Assembly: GCF_025717675.1 (NCBI RefSeq)
Contig: NZ_JAJIRT010000001.1
Span: forward strand, 992,001-1,056,000
Reading direction: 5' to 3'
Origin: Paucibacter sp. DJ2R-2
Lineage (GTDB): Bacteria > Pseudomonadota > Gammaproteobacteria > Burkholderiales > Burkholderiaceae_C
DNA length: 64,000 nt
Part shown: one piece after another, positions 36,121-45,096 of the stretch
Layout: each line of letters starts with the position of its first letter
How positions within the stretch are numbered: the stretch's first letter is position 1
Translations under genes and position numbers: made by a program
Notes under the pieces: model-generated
The model's input: only the letters and a program-made list of their open reading frames with translations
Databases searched by the model: none
What the model was told of the DNA's origin: nothing

Positions 36121-37241
36121 GCCGACGCTCCCGCGGCAGGCCAAGGAATCTGCACCTGGGCCAAGGCGCCCGGCGCACGCGGCAGCAGGCGCAGGCTGGC
36201 TTGGTCGCCGTGCAGCTGGCGCAGGCGGTCGCGCGAGTTGCTCAGGCCAAGGCGTTCGACCGGCTCGGCACTGCTCAGGCCCATGCCGTCGTCTTCCACC
36301 TCCAGCACCACCTGCTGATCCTGGCGCCAGGCGCGCACGACCACGCGGCCGCCGCGCAGGGCTGGCTCGATGCCATGCCCGATGGCGTTCTCCGCCAGGG
36401 TCAGCAACAGGCCCGGCGGTACGGTCACGGCCTCCAGGCCCGGTTCGATTTCCAGCTCCCATCGCAGGCGCTCGCCCAGGCGGGCCTGCATCACCTCCAG
36501 ATAGCTGCGCACGATTTGCAGCTCCTCGGCCAGGTTCAGGCTCTCGCGCTCGAACATGGGCAGGGTGGCGCGCAGGTACTGGGTGAAGGCGCGCAAGGTG
36601 CCACCGGCGCGCGGGTCTTGGGTGTCCACCCAGTGCTGGACCGAAGCCAAGGTGTTGAACAGGAAATGCGGCTGCATCTGCGCCGTGGCCAGGCGGCGGG
36701 CCAGCTTGAGGGCATGAGCTTGCTCGTCGAGCTCACGCAGGCGGGCCTCGATCTGCTGCACGCGGATGACAGTCAGGAACAGAAAGGAGGTGTAGACGAC
36801 GAGAAAGACCGACAGCCCGAACACGGCGAAGAACTTCACGACGCGGCCATACTGGGCGGCCTGCTCGGCAAGTAGGGGCCGGCCAAGCAACGCCACCACC
36901 AGGGCCACGGAAAAGGCCATGCCGTAGCTGATCAGGTTCAGCCTGCGCCGGCTCGGGTGGCGCCAGAGGATGCGCGCCAGGCCCAGCACGCCCAGGGTCA
37001 AGGCCATGGCCGCGATGCAGATCAGCAAGACCCAATGGCGCGACATCTCCCGGTAATTGATGGCCAGCAGCACCAGCACATTGCTGAGCACGTAGTAGTC
37101 GATCGAAACCGGCCAAGGCTGTTGGCCGGCGCGCGCCAGCTCGTCTTCGCTGAAGACGCGGCGCGGGCCGGGCCAGACCCACTGGGTCCAGTCCAGCACC
37201 AGGTGGGTGGGATGATCCTTGGAAGACGGCAGGTGCGGCAT
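36117..37241 (-). CDS. LytS/YehU-type sensor histidine kinase (first of three)
   Basis: 374 residues and the first gene of the four-gene operon. Membrane helices are roughly at 48-62, 68-88, 104-120 and 138-160. The kinase core shows AQMQPHFLFNTLASVQHW (His192), LLTLAENAIGHG and RLGLSNSRDRL. The ATPase N-box has Ala and Gly where the siblings have Val and Glu (LAENAIGHG against LVENAIEHG). No strong ribosome site was found at the start. Confidence 0.9.
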   Translation of the reverse strand: MPHLPSSKDHPTHLVLDWTQWVWPGPRRVFSEDELARAGQQPWPVSIDYYVLSNVLVLLAINYREMSRHWVLLICIAAMALTLGVLGLARILWRHPSRRRLNLISYGMAFSVALVVALLGRPLLAEQAAQYGRVVKFFAVFGLSVFLVVYTSFLFLTVIRVQQIEARLRELDEQAHALKLARRLATAQMQPHFLFNTLASVQHWVDTQDPRAGGTLRAFTQYLRATLPMFERESLNLAEELQIVRSYLEVMQARLGERLRWELEIEPGLEAVTVPPGLLLTLAENAIGHGIEPALRGGRVVVRAWRQDQQVVLEVEDDGMGLSSAEPVERLGLSNSRDRLRQLHGDQASLRLLPRAPGALAQVQIPWPAAGASA

Positions 37242-37336
37242 GGCCGGCAGTCTAGGTCAGCGCGAAGGGCGCGGCCGGGCGCAGGCGGCGAATGGCAGCA
37301 TGCTGCGGCGAATGGCGGGCCACGCCTCGCGCCAGC

Positions 37337-38092
37337 TCAGCCGAACAGCTCGCCACCCACAAAGACCTTGAGCTCCCCGGGCTGGAAGGCCACCCAGGGC
37401 TCGTCGCGCGTCAGCGGCTGGGTGGCCACCATGGCCACGCGGTCCTGCGCGGTGGTGTCTGGCGCGAAATCGACGCTGAGGTCTTCGTCCTGCAGGTGCA
37501 CGCGGCCGAAGGGGTGGCGGCGCAGCAGGTAGTGCAGATGGGTGGAGCCATGGGCCCAGAGCGCCTGGCCATTGGACAGCAGCATATTGAAGGTGCCGTA
37601 GGCATTCAGCTGGGGCATCAGCTCGGCCAGGGTCAGGCTCAGCTCGGCGATGCTGGGCACGGTGCAATGCGCTTTGGCCAGCTCCTGCATCAGCCAGCAA
37701 AAGGCCAGCTCGCTGTCGGTCTGGCCCACCGGCCGGAAGGCGGCATGCAAGCGCGGCTGGAAATCCTTGAGGTTGCCATTGTGGGCAAACACCCAGTAAC
37801 GACCCCAGAGCTCGCGCACAAAAGGATGGGTGTTCTCCAGCGAGACCTGACCCTGGGTGGCCTTGCGGATGTGGGCAATGACGTTGTCGCTGCGGATCGG
37901 GTAGCGCTGCACCAGCTCGGCCAGGGGCGAGACCCGGGCGCTGTGGTGGTCGACGAAATGCCGCAGGCCGCGGCCCTCGAAGAAGGCGATGCCGAAGCCG
38001 TCCTTGTGCTCATCGGCGCGATTGGCCAGACCGGTGAAGCTGAACATCACATCGGTGGGCGTGTTGGCATTCATGCCGAGGAGTTGACACAT
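37337..38092 (-). CDS. Class II glutamine amidotransferase, YafJ-like
   Basis: 251 residues. The start is fixed at 38092 because it puts the catalytic Cys at position 2 (MCQLLGMN), as needed for an N-terminal nucleophile enzyme; the longer frame would bury it. Other family features are SFTGLANRADEHKDGFGIAF, the substrate loop VIAHIRKATQGQVSLENTHPF, FAHNGNLKDF and the late GQTDSELAF. Members hydrolyse glutamine; the acceptor in YafJ-type proteins is not established. The upstream region is filled by the GTGAATC array (38102-38193). Confidence 0.9.
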   Translation of the reverse strand: MCQLLGMNANTPTDVMFSFTGLANRADEHKDGFGIAFFEGRGLRHFVDHHSARVSPLAELVQRYPIRSDNVIAHIRKATQGQVSLENTHPFVRELWGRYWVFAHNGNLKDFQPRLHAAFRPVGQTDSELAFCWLMQELAKAHCTVPSIAELSLTLAELMPQLNAYGTFNMLLSNGQALWAHGSTHLHYLLRRHPFGRVHLQDEDLSVDFAPDTTAQDRVAMVATQPLTRDEPWVAFQPGELKVFVGGELFG

Positions 38093-38101
38093 GGGGCGGG
38101 G

Positions 38102-38193
38102 GTGAATCGTGAATCGTGAATCGTGAGTCGTGAGTGGTGAGGTGCTCGAAGAATTGGCGTATTGCGATTCACCATTCACGATTCACCATTCAC
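38102..38193. repeat. Inverted array of GTGAATC / GATTCAC heptamers
   Basis: GTGAATC occurs three times in a row from 38102, followed by variants GTGAGTC, GTGAGTG and GTGAGGT to 38143. After a 22-base gap the opposite orientation appears: GATTCAC (38166), CATTCAC (38173), GATTCAC (38180) and CATTCAC (38187). The two arms can pair as a long hairpin. It lies between the amidotransferase start and the flavoprotein stop. The same unit occurs at 55815-55904 and 62946-63055. Confidence 0.85.
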
Positions 38194-38198
38194 CAAAC

Positions 38199-39485
38199 TC
38201 ACTCCAAAAACAGCCGCCTGAAGCCCTTCAGGCTGATCAGATTGCCCGGATTGCTGGTTTCATTCAAGACCCCGCTCATGCGCTGCACCAAGCGCGGGCT
38301 GCGCCGAGCGCGCCAGATCAGCAGGTCGACCAACCAGGGGTGGGCGTTGACACGGTTGGCGCGCTCGTACAAGTCGAACTTGGGCTTGAGCGCGCGCAGG
38401 CTTTCCTCGTAGGCGGCGCGCACCTGGGCGTCCTGCCAGCTGCGGCTGCGGCCCAGCAGCAAGGCATCGGCCGCCAACATGCCGGTTTCCATGGCCTTGC
38501 CTATGCCTTCGCCGGTGAAGGAGTAGGTGCTCCCGGCGGCTTCGCCGGTGACCAGCAGGCCCGGGCGGCTCCAGCGCGCGCCGTTCAAGGTGCAGCGCAG
38601 CGGCGCACCTTTGAGCTCGCCGACCAGCTGGCCTTCTCGCATCAGCTCGGCCGCGGGTGGGTAGTTGGCGACGAAGGCATCAAAGATGGCGCGCAGATTG
38701 AGCTCCTTCTTCTCGCCTTTGCCTCCGACCGCTTTATGGCTGTCGGTCACACCGACGCCGATATTGAAGCAACCATCGGGGGCCGGAAAGATCCAGCCGT
38801 AGCCCGGACGCACCGATTCATGCCAGACCACGTCCATGGCCTTGATGCGACCCACCATCGAGGGCGCACGCACATAACCTCGCAGGGCCACGCCACTGGG
38901 CGTGTGGCGCTCGCACAGGCCCGCGGCCGTCAGCGCCTTGGGCACGGCACCGGTGGCCAGAATCACCCAATCGGCGTGAACCTCGTGCTGCTGATCACCG
39001 ATCTTGAGCCGCGCACCGCAGACCCGGCCTTGCGCATCCTCCAGCGGCGCTTCAAAACGAGCGGGGGCCAGGAAACGCGCACCGGCATCCTGCGCCGCCT
39101 GGCACAGCATCTCGTCCAGTTCCCGGCGCGGCAGCACCGCCAGCGTGCCCGGCACCTCGATGCGCCCGCCCCGCGGGCCGACGCAGGCCACATGCTGGAC
39201 CGACTGCGCGCGCGCCATCACCTGCTCCAACACGCCCAGGCGGGCCAGGGCGGCATGGCTGTCCGGGATCAGGCCATCACCGCAGATCTTGTCCCTGCCC
39301 TGAGGCTGCTGGTCGACCAGCAGCACATCCAGCCCGGCTTGAGCCAACACGCGTGCACATGCGCTGCCGGCCGGGCCGGCGCCGATGATGAGGACGGAGC
39401 AGTTGGTCGGCAAGCATTTCTCACTGGCAAGAAGTTGATCGGTGGTACCGGAACTGTCTTGGCAATCTGCGTGGGGATGGGTCAT
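38199..39485 (-). CDS. FAD-dependent oxidoreductase, geranylgeranyl-reductase family
   Basis: 428 residues from ATG 39485. The long upstream frame to 39713 contains low-complexity, non-homologous-looking sequence and crosses a terminator, so it is rejected. The dinucleotide-binding fold opens with VLIIGAGPAGSACARVLAQA, and QPQGRDKICGDGLIP matches the family's second conserved block. WVILATGAVPKAL and GLLVTGEAAGSTYSFTGEGI are the later FAD motifs. Members reduce isoprenoid chains or act on related lipids; the substrate here is unknown. The coding end is only a few bases from the GATTCAC array. Confidence 0.85.
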   Translation of the reverse strand: MTHPHADCQDSSGTTDQLLASEKCLPTNCSVLIIGAGPAGSACARVLAQAGLDVLLVDQQPQGRDKICGDGLIPDSHAALARLGVLEQVMARAQSVQHVACVGPRGGRIEVPGTLAVLPRRELDEMLCQAAQDAGARFLAPARFEAPLEDAQGRVCGARLKIGDQQHEVHADWVILATGAVPKALTAAGLCERHTPSGVALRGYVRAPSMVGRIKAMDVVWHESVRPGYGWIFPAPDGCFNIGVGVTDSHKAVGGKGEKKELNLRAIFDAFVANYPPAAELMREGQLVGELKGAPLRCTLNGARWSRPGLLVTGEAAGSTYSFTGEGIGKAMETGMLAADALLLGRSRSWQDAQVRAAYEESLRALKPKFDLYERANRVNAHPWLVDLLIWRARRSPRLVQRMSGVLNETSNPGNLISLKGFRRLFLE

Positions 39486-39555
39486 CGCAATGTCTTCAAA
39501 GAAGGACCGGCATTCTATGCAGGGCAGCAAGAAGGAACAGTCTGCCCACCACCAT

Positions 39556-39589
39556 GAAAAAGGCCCGCCACCTTTCGATCGCGGGCCTT
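39556..39589 (-). terminator. Rho-independent terminator of the Oar-like receptor gene
   Basis: A 9-bp stem, AAGGCCCGC (39560-39568) with GCGGGCCTT (39581-39589), has a 12-base loop and is followed on the minus strand by a run of five T. It lies 54 bases after the receptor stop at 39643. Confidence 0.8.
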
Positions 39590-39642
39590 GCTTTCGATCC
39601 TGAACAGAGCCCTGGAGGGCCCTGCCTACACTCTGAATCGAA

Positions 39643-42600
39643 TCAGAACTTCTTGTTGTAAACGGCGCTGAACTGCACACGGCGCGGAGCCGTCGTGCTG
39701 ATTGTGCGGCCATAGTCAGGGCTGACCACGGACTTGTCGGCGCCGTTGTAAACCTCGATCACGTTCTGTGTGACCTGTTGGTTGGTCACATTGAACACGT
39801 CCACAGAAAGCTCCAGACCCTTCATCACTTCAGGCTTGTGCGTCACGCGGAGGTCCAAGCGCTGGGTCCAAGGCAGGCGACCCACAGTACCACGGGGAGA
39901 CGGTTGGCCCGCGCAATAGTGGTGCGCAGAGCCGTACCCGACCGGATTGGTCTCAGCGGCGCCATACAAGCCCAAGCAATTGACGGGGCGACCCGACTGA
40001 ATCGAGGCGGAGCCGCCGATGTCCCACTGCGAGTTCAATTGCACATAGCCATTGGCGCGGAGCATGTGACGACGGTCACCGGGCAAGAAGCCATTGGCGT
40101 ATTCCATCAACTCATAGTGGTCCCATGCCTGCGTCGCGGCAATGTCGGTCTGCGCCACGTCAGACAAAGTTTGTCCTTCCGTGTTGCCCTTATTCTTGGC
40201 CCAGGTGTAGGTCACCTTGCCATACCAGCCATTGCGGAACGGGTGCTCCAAGGTGAAGTCCAAGGCGGTGTAGGTTCGCTTGGCCTTTTCCAGATTGAAA
40301 TCAGCGCCAGTCAAGGTAACTTCGGTATAAGTCTTGCCTGCATTCGGCCCTGCATTCTTGAAATCGATCAAGAACTTATTGGTCAGACCTGGGTTGAAGC
40401 TGGCACAGCCGAAACCATCCCACTCAGAGGTGTCAACCTTGTTGTCCGCAGCCCATTTGTCAAATGGAGCGGCGTCGCAGGTGTCATCGATCGTGCTCTT
40501 CAAAACGCGATGTGTGAACTTCACGCCTGCACGGTAGTCCTGGAACAGCGCCTTTTCAAAGCCCAATGTCAGCTCATCCTGGAATGAGGGCTTCATGTCA
40601 ATGGCAGCCACAACTTTGGCATCTTTAGCCTGACCATACTCATTGTTGGCCGAGTAGGGCTTGGCGATGTTGACGCGGCCGGTCGGCTGTCCATTCGCAT
40701 CGACGCCGGTGTAGATGAACATTTCACGCGTGAATGTGGAGCGGCTTGCGCCGCGCACAGCAATCGCGGTAGGAATCTGAATCGAATACCGGCCGGCGCT
40801 ACCATAAACCTTGGTGGTGGAATCACCTTGGGGATCCCAGACAGCCGCAAAACGCGGGTTGTACTGGTTCTTCATTTCAAGGAAAACTTCCTTGTCACCA
40901 TTCATGTTCTGGTAGGTTTCACGGCGCAGACCTGCTGTCAAAGCAAGGCCCTTGAACGGCTGGTACTTGTCTTCGATGTACTGTGCCGTTTGATCCGAAT
41001 AGGCGCTGGTCGTGGTGGTGAAAATGGTTTCACGACCGTAAAAACCTTGAGCTGCCAAAGGACCGTTCGCTGGATTGGCCAACCAGATCTTGTCACTCGA
41101 GCCACCCAAAGGCCTGAAATTGGGATTGGCCGCATTGGCTGCGCTGGTCTTCAGGTAGGTGATAGTCGAACCAGCAGCCAAGATAGAACCAGCATTGGCC
41201 GACGCCAACTTGTTGTTGTCCAAGCCCGCGCGAATCGTGTGCTTACCAAGGCGGTACTCAAGATCGAGTCGGAAACTGGTGACAGTATCCTTGGATCCCG
41301 GAGCCAGCAGATTGGCGCCGGTAATCGGGTTCTTGACGGGAATAGCGATACCGGGAGGCGTTGCAGTAGCCGTGCTGGGGCTGAAATTCACGCCCTTGAT
41401 GGCCGGGTCATAGCCCAGGAAATCATTCAAATGCTCAGTCTTGCTCTTGCCGTAGAGCGCGGTGACCGTCAAGTCTTCAGTCAATTCACCCGAGTAGCGC
41501 AGAATTCCGACATCGGCACCAACTGCCGTCTGATTGGGCACATTAGTATAAAACTCCGCCGAGTTTTTCACCGAACCAACATTGCCGGTTGCATAGTCGT
41601 AACTGTAGTACGAACGTTCGATTTCCGGCTTATCGCGAATCAAAGTCAAATCGACTCGATGTTGATCAGTGATATTGAAATCGAGCTTACCCAAGGCACG
41701 CAGCGTCGAGCTACGGTCTTTGCGCCAACCAGCCGAAGCCATCGTCGACGCAGCTTGGCCGGTGATTTGGTTGACTTGGTCCGATTTCACTTCACGCTTT
41801 TCAACAGCAGTGAAGAGGAAAAGCTTGTCTTTGATGATTGGACCACCCACGTAAGCGCCGTAGGTGTACTCAGTGCGGTCTGTATCCGAGCGACGCAGGC
41901 GCAGAGTATTGTCGGTGGTCGGATTTTTACCGGTATTTGCGTAGTAGAGATCAACCGGCTTGTTACGGAAACTGTTCGGAGTAATCAGATACTGAGCACC
42001 CGCTTCCCATTCGTTTGTGCCCGATTTTGTAATGACGTTCAAAACGCCGCCCACCGAGCGCCCATATTCAGCACCAAAACCGCCGTTCAGAACCTGAGCT
42101 TCAGCAATTGCGCCGAAAGGCAGTTCTGCCGAACCCAACTGGTTCAACGGGTTTGTGACAGGGAAGCCGTTGATGTAATAAGCATTTTCCGAGGGACCAC
42201 CACCGGCAATGCTGATACCACCCGAGTAACGGGAGTCGGCTTCAGTAGTGCCAGGAGCCAACAAAATGATCGCATTCAGGTTGCGCGCCACCGGCAAGGC
42301 AGCCAGTTGCTGCGCACTGAAGGTCGAACCCACATCAGCCGAGGATGTGTCGATCACCTTGCGGGAACCGGTCACCGTCACGGTCTCCATGCGGGTACCA
42401 AACTCAAGAGCGGTACCTTGACCAATACGAACTTCCACACTGGAAAGAACGCTCACCACCTTACCGTCTTGCAAGAGACTTGCCTTGTAGACGCCAGGAG
42501 GCAAATTGCCGGCCACGATACGACCATCGGCGCCTGGAGCAATCGTGCGCTTGAAGCCGGTGGCTGTGTTCTCCAGCAGCACAGACGCGCCTTGGGTCTG

Positions 42601-42729
42601 GGCCAGAACTCCATAGACCTGGCCGGTCGCGTTGGACTGGGCCTGAACCAGGCCCGTGCCCAAGGCCATGCTGGCGGCGATGGCAATGAGGCTGAGGCGC
42701 CCCACTGAACGGATTTGAGATTTCGACAT
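39643..42729 (-). CDS. Oar-like TonB-dependent receptor with N-terminal carboxypeptidase-regulatory-like domain
   Basis: 1028 residues from ATG 42729, which has GAGGGA just upstream. A signal peptide ends ...GTGLVQAQS. Residues about 28-115 are a CarboxypepD_reg-like beta domain (TGQVYGVLAQTQGASVLLEN, LPPGVYKASLLQDGKVV). The plug domain has ISIAGGGPSENAYYINGFPV and GRSVGGVLNVITKSGTNEW, and the C-terminal barrel ends with aromatic Phe (VYNKKF). Oar-type receptors sit in the outer membrane and take up large or unknown substrates. Base composition is unlike the neighbours: the 60-base lines at 41041 and 41521 contain 31 and 28 G+C, against 41 of 60 at 43201. It has its own terminator and is divergent from the TPR/oxygenase gene. 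Confidence 0.9.
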   Translation of the reverse strand: MSKSQIRSVGRLSLIAIAASMALGTGLVQAQSNATGQVYGVLAQTQGASVLLENTATGFKRTIAPGADGRIVAGNLPPGVYKASLLQDGKVVSVLSSVEVRIGQGTALEFGTRMETVTVTGSRKVIDTSSADVGSTFSAQQLAALPVARNLNAIILLAPGTTEADSRYSGGISIAGGGPSENAYYINGFPVTNPLNQLGSAELPFGAIAEAQVLNGGFGAEYGRSVGGVLNVITKSGTNEWEAGAQYLITPNSFRNKPVDLYYANTGKNPTTDNTLRLRRSDTDRTEYTYGAYVGGPIIKDKLFLFTAVEKREVKSDQVNQITGQAASTMASAGWRKDRSSTLRALGKLDFNITDQHRVDLTLIRDKPEIERSYYSYDYATGNVGSVKNSAEFYTNVPNQTAVGADVGILRYSGELTEDLTVTALYGKSKTEHLNDFLGYDPAIKGVNFSPSTATATPPGIAIPVKNPITGANLLAPGSKDTVTSFRLDLEYRLGKHTIRAGLDNNKLASANAGSILAAGSTITYLKTSAANAANPNFRPLGGSSDKIWLANPANGPLAAQGFYGRETIFTTTTSAYSDQTAQYIEDKYQPFKGLALTAGLRRETYQNMNGDKEVFLEMKNQYNPRFAAVWDPQGDSTTKVYGSAGRYSIQIPTAIAVRGASRSTFTREMFIYTGVDANGQPTGRVNIAKPYSANNEYGQAKDAKVVAAIDMKPSFQDELTLGFEKALFQDYRAGVKFTHRVLKSTIDDTCDAAPFDKWAADNKVDTSEWDGFGCASFNPGLTNKFLIDFKNAGPNAGKTYTEVTLTGADFNLEKAKRTYTALDFTLEHPFRNGWYGKVTYTWAKNKGNTEGQTLSDVAQTDIAATQAWDHYELMEYANGFLPGDRRHMLRANGYVQLNSQWDIGGSASIQSGRPVNCLGLYGAAETNPVGYGSAHHYCAGQPSPRGTVGRLPWTQRLDLRVTHKPEVMKGLELSVDVFNVTNQQVTQNVIEVYNGADKSVVSPDYGRTISTTAPRRVQFSAVYNKKF

Positions 42730-42948
42730 GGTGATCCCTCTTTCAATCAATGGCTCGGAACGATTAAGGCACTCGACTTTTGATCCAGTGCTGAAAGTCA
42801 CGCTCTAAAGGGCGTAGGGGCGAATTTTGAGCGTATCGAGAGTGCGCTCGCATTCGTGACTACCCCCGCTGCGCTGGAGCAACAAGAAAGGGTAAGCACC
42901 AAGCAAACTGACAATTAGTTTCAAAAATTTCCGTCGTTGGGCAGTCTG

Positions 42949-42977
42949 TTCAAAGACGAATCCACATTCACTACACT
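42949..42977 (+). promoter_or_regulatory. Possible sigma-70-type promoter for the TPR/oxygenase gene
   Basis: TTCAAA (42949-42954) and TACACT (42972-42977) are 17 bases apart, each matching four of six consensus positions. Transcription would start almost at the ATG (42986), giving a leaderless message, which fits the lack of a ribosome site there. Weak evidence. Confidence 0.25.
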
Positions 42978-42985
42978 GCCCGCCC

Positions 42986-44791
42986 ATGAAACCCCAGGAT
43001 CCGGCTCGCTTGCTGCATCAGTCCGTCCAGGCCCATCAACAAGGGCGCCTGGATATCGCCGAGGCCGGCTATCGCCAGGTCTTGCAGCAGTTGGCGAACC
43101 AGCCCGATGCTTGGCGCCTGCTGGGCCAGTTGCAGCTGGCACAAGCCCGCTGGGCCGAGGCAGCCACCAGCTTGAGCCAGTCCATCCGGGCACGCCCGCA
43201 ACAGGCCGAGGCCTGGCATGCGCTCGGCGAAGCCCAAGAGGAGCTGCAGCAACTGGCCGAAGCCGAGGCCAGCTACCGACGAGCCGGCGAGTTACGCCCA
43301 GGCTGGCCCGAAGCCCATTACAACCAAGCCCGATTGCTGCGCATGCTCGAGCAAACCGAGCCGGCACGCCTGGCCCTGAAGCGAAGCCTCGACCTGAACC
43401 CCAGCGCCGTGGCAGCCTGGCAGCTGCGCGCCCTGCTGGAGCAGGACGCGGGGGAACTGTTGACGGCACTGAAGAGCCTGGATCAGGCCTTGCACCTGGC
43501 GCCCGAGCGGGCCGCTTTGCACCACAACCGCGCCGTGCTGCTGCAGCGCTTGCATCGCCATGCCGAGGCCTTGGCGGCTCACGAACGAGCGCTCGGCCTC
43601 GGCCTGCAGGTCGCCGACGCGCATTACAACCATGGCAACACCTTGCAGAGCCTGGGCCGCAACGCCGCGGCAGCCGCCGCCTATCGGCAGGCGCTGAAGC
43701 TGGACGGCCAGCATGGCCTGGCGCTCTATGACCTGGCGCGCTTGCGCTACAGCCAGGGTGAGCCGGACTTTCTGGACGAGCTCGATGCGGCCGAAACCGC
43801 GGCGCCGCAGTCAGCGCTGGCGCCAGGGCTGAAAGCTCAGCTCCTGCTCAAGGCCGAACGCCCGAGTGAAGCCGCCGATGCCTACGCACGGGCCTGCCGC
43901 TTGGCGCCGCAGAGCTGCGCCTACTTTGACGGCCTCGGTCAGGCGCTCAGCCGCCTGGGCCGGCATGAAGAAGCCCTGCAGGCGCAACAGCATGCCCTGC
44001 AACTGAACCCGAGCGATGCCAACACGCGCAGCAATCTGGCGCGCAGCTTGCTGGCGGCAGGCCGCGCTGCGGAGGCTGCAGCCACGGCAGAACAAGCGCT
44101 GAGGCATAGGCCCGATGACCAATTGGCGGTCGCCCTGCTCGGCCTGGCCTGGCGCCTCCTGGGCGACCCACGCGAGGCCTGGCTCAATGACTATGGAAGC
44201 CTGGTCCAGGTTTTTGATCTGCCGGCGCCGCCGGGCTGGGCCGGGATGACGGAATTCAACCAAGCCCTCGCCACCGAACTGAACGCCTTGCACACCGACC
44301 GCGAAGCGCCGGTCGACCAAACTTTGCGCCATGGCACGCAGACGCACGACAACTTGCTCGACCAGGCCTGGCCACGGGTGGCCGAACTCAAGCCCGTGCT
44401 GAGCGCAGCCATCCAGCGCTACATCGCCGGCCTGCCCAAGGACAGTTCCCACCCGTTCTTGCAAGAGCGCCGCGCCGGCTGGCGCTTCACCGATTCCTGG
44501 TCCTCACGCCTGCGCAGCAGCGGCTTTCACACCAACCATGTGCATGGCCATGGCTGGATCAGCGCCTGCTACTACGTTGCCCTGCCCGAGGCGACCGTGG
44601 ATGCCGAGGCACAAGCGGGCTGGATCAAATTCGGCCAGCCCGATCTGGACCTGGGCCTGGCCCCACAACGGCTGGAGCAGCCCCGAGTGGGCCGGTTGGT
44701 GCTCTTCCCCTCGTGTTTCTGGCATGGCACCACGCCCTTTGTCGACGAGCAGCCGCGGCTGACTATCGCCTTCGACATCAAGCCCGACTGA
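42986..44791 (+). CDS. TPR protein with C-terminal 2OG-Fe(II) oxygenase-like domain
   Basis: 601 residues. The first 395 or so are TPR repeats of about 34 residues, for example YRQVLQQLANQPDAWRLLGQ and LSQSIRARPQQAEAWHALGE. The last 200 form a jelly-roll oxygenase-like domain: HTNHVHGHGWISACYYVALP (His518, His520, His522), then FGQPDLDLG, and LVLFPSCFWHGTTPF with His580 followed by RLTIAFD. This is the layout of putative 2-oxoglutarate/Fe(II) hydroxylases that accompany TPR arms in proteobacteria. There is no signal peptide, so the location is cytoplasmic. The gene lies between two TonB receptors. The substrate is unknown; hydroxylation of a peptide or small molecule is an inference from the fold. 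Confidence 0.82.
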   Translation: MKPQDPARLLHQSVQAHQQGRLDIAEAGYRQVLQQLANQPDAWRLLGQLQLAQARWAEAATSLSQSIRARPQQAEAWHALGEAQEELQQLAEAEASYRRAGELRPGWPEAHYNQARLLRMLEQTEPARLALKRSLDLNPSAVAAWQLRALLEQDAGELLTALKSLDQALHLAPERAALHHNRAVLLQRLHRHAEALAAHERALGLGLQVADAHYNHGNTLQSLGRNAAAAAAYRQALKLDGQHGLALYDLARLRYSQGEPDFLDELDAAETAAPQSALAPGLKAQLLLKAERPSEAADAYARACRLAPQSCAYFDGLGQALSRLGRHEEALQAQQHALQLNPSDANTRSNLARSLLAAGRAAEAAATAEQALRHRPDDQLAVALLGLAWRLLGDPREAWLNDYGSLVQVFDLPAPPGWAGMTEFNQALATELNALHTDREAPVDQTLRHGTQTHDNLLDQAWPRVAELKPVLSAAIQRYIAGLPKDSSHPFLQERRAGWRFTDSWSSRLRSSGFHTNHVHGHGWISACYYVALPEATVDAEAQAGWIKFGQPDLDLGLAPQRLEQPRVGRLVLFPSCFWHGTTPFVDEQPRLTIAFDIKPD

Positions 44792-45096
44792 AGGCAATGA
44801 CCGCACGCAGCCACCTTGTCAACTGCAAGGTCTTGCGGTTTTTGTCTCAAAACGACAACGTTTGACAGTGCGCTAACCCCCTGACTGCAGGGGCGTTTCA
44901 TAGGGGAACGGCACCGCCCAGGGGGTGTGCATCGTCATCCCCCCCCACTATTAGGGACAACCCCAGAAAGCGCCGGGGGTGCCCATCGTCACACTGCGCC
45001 TGCGGAATCTTCGCCCCCAGTCAGGCGGCTGCAAGCATCCGATGTTTATCCGCCTCACCGAGCTTTCAATCAAAACGCCCTCACGAAGGAGTTTTC
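44792..45096. other. Intergenic region between the TPR/oxygenase gene and the second TonB receptor
   Basis: 305 bases without a credible gene. Near its left end GCAAG-GT-CTTGC (44825-44836) followed by five T (44839-44843) is a weak terminator candidate. A perfect TTGACA occurs at 44864-44869, but no matching -10 box is evident. The rest is C/G-rich runs (for example eight C near 44940). The receptor's AAGGAG at 45086-45091 closes it. Confidence 0.5.
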
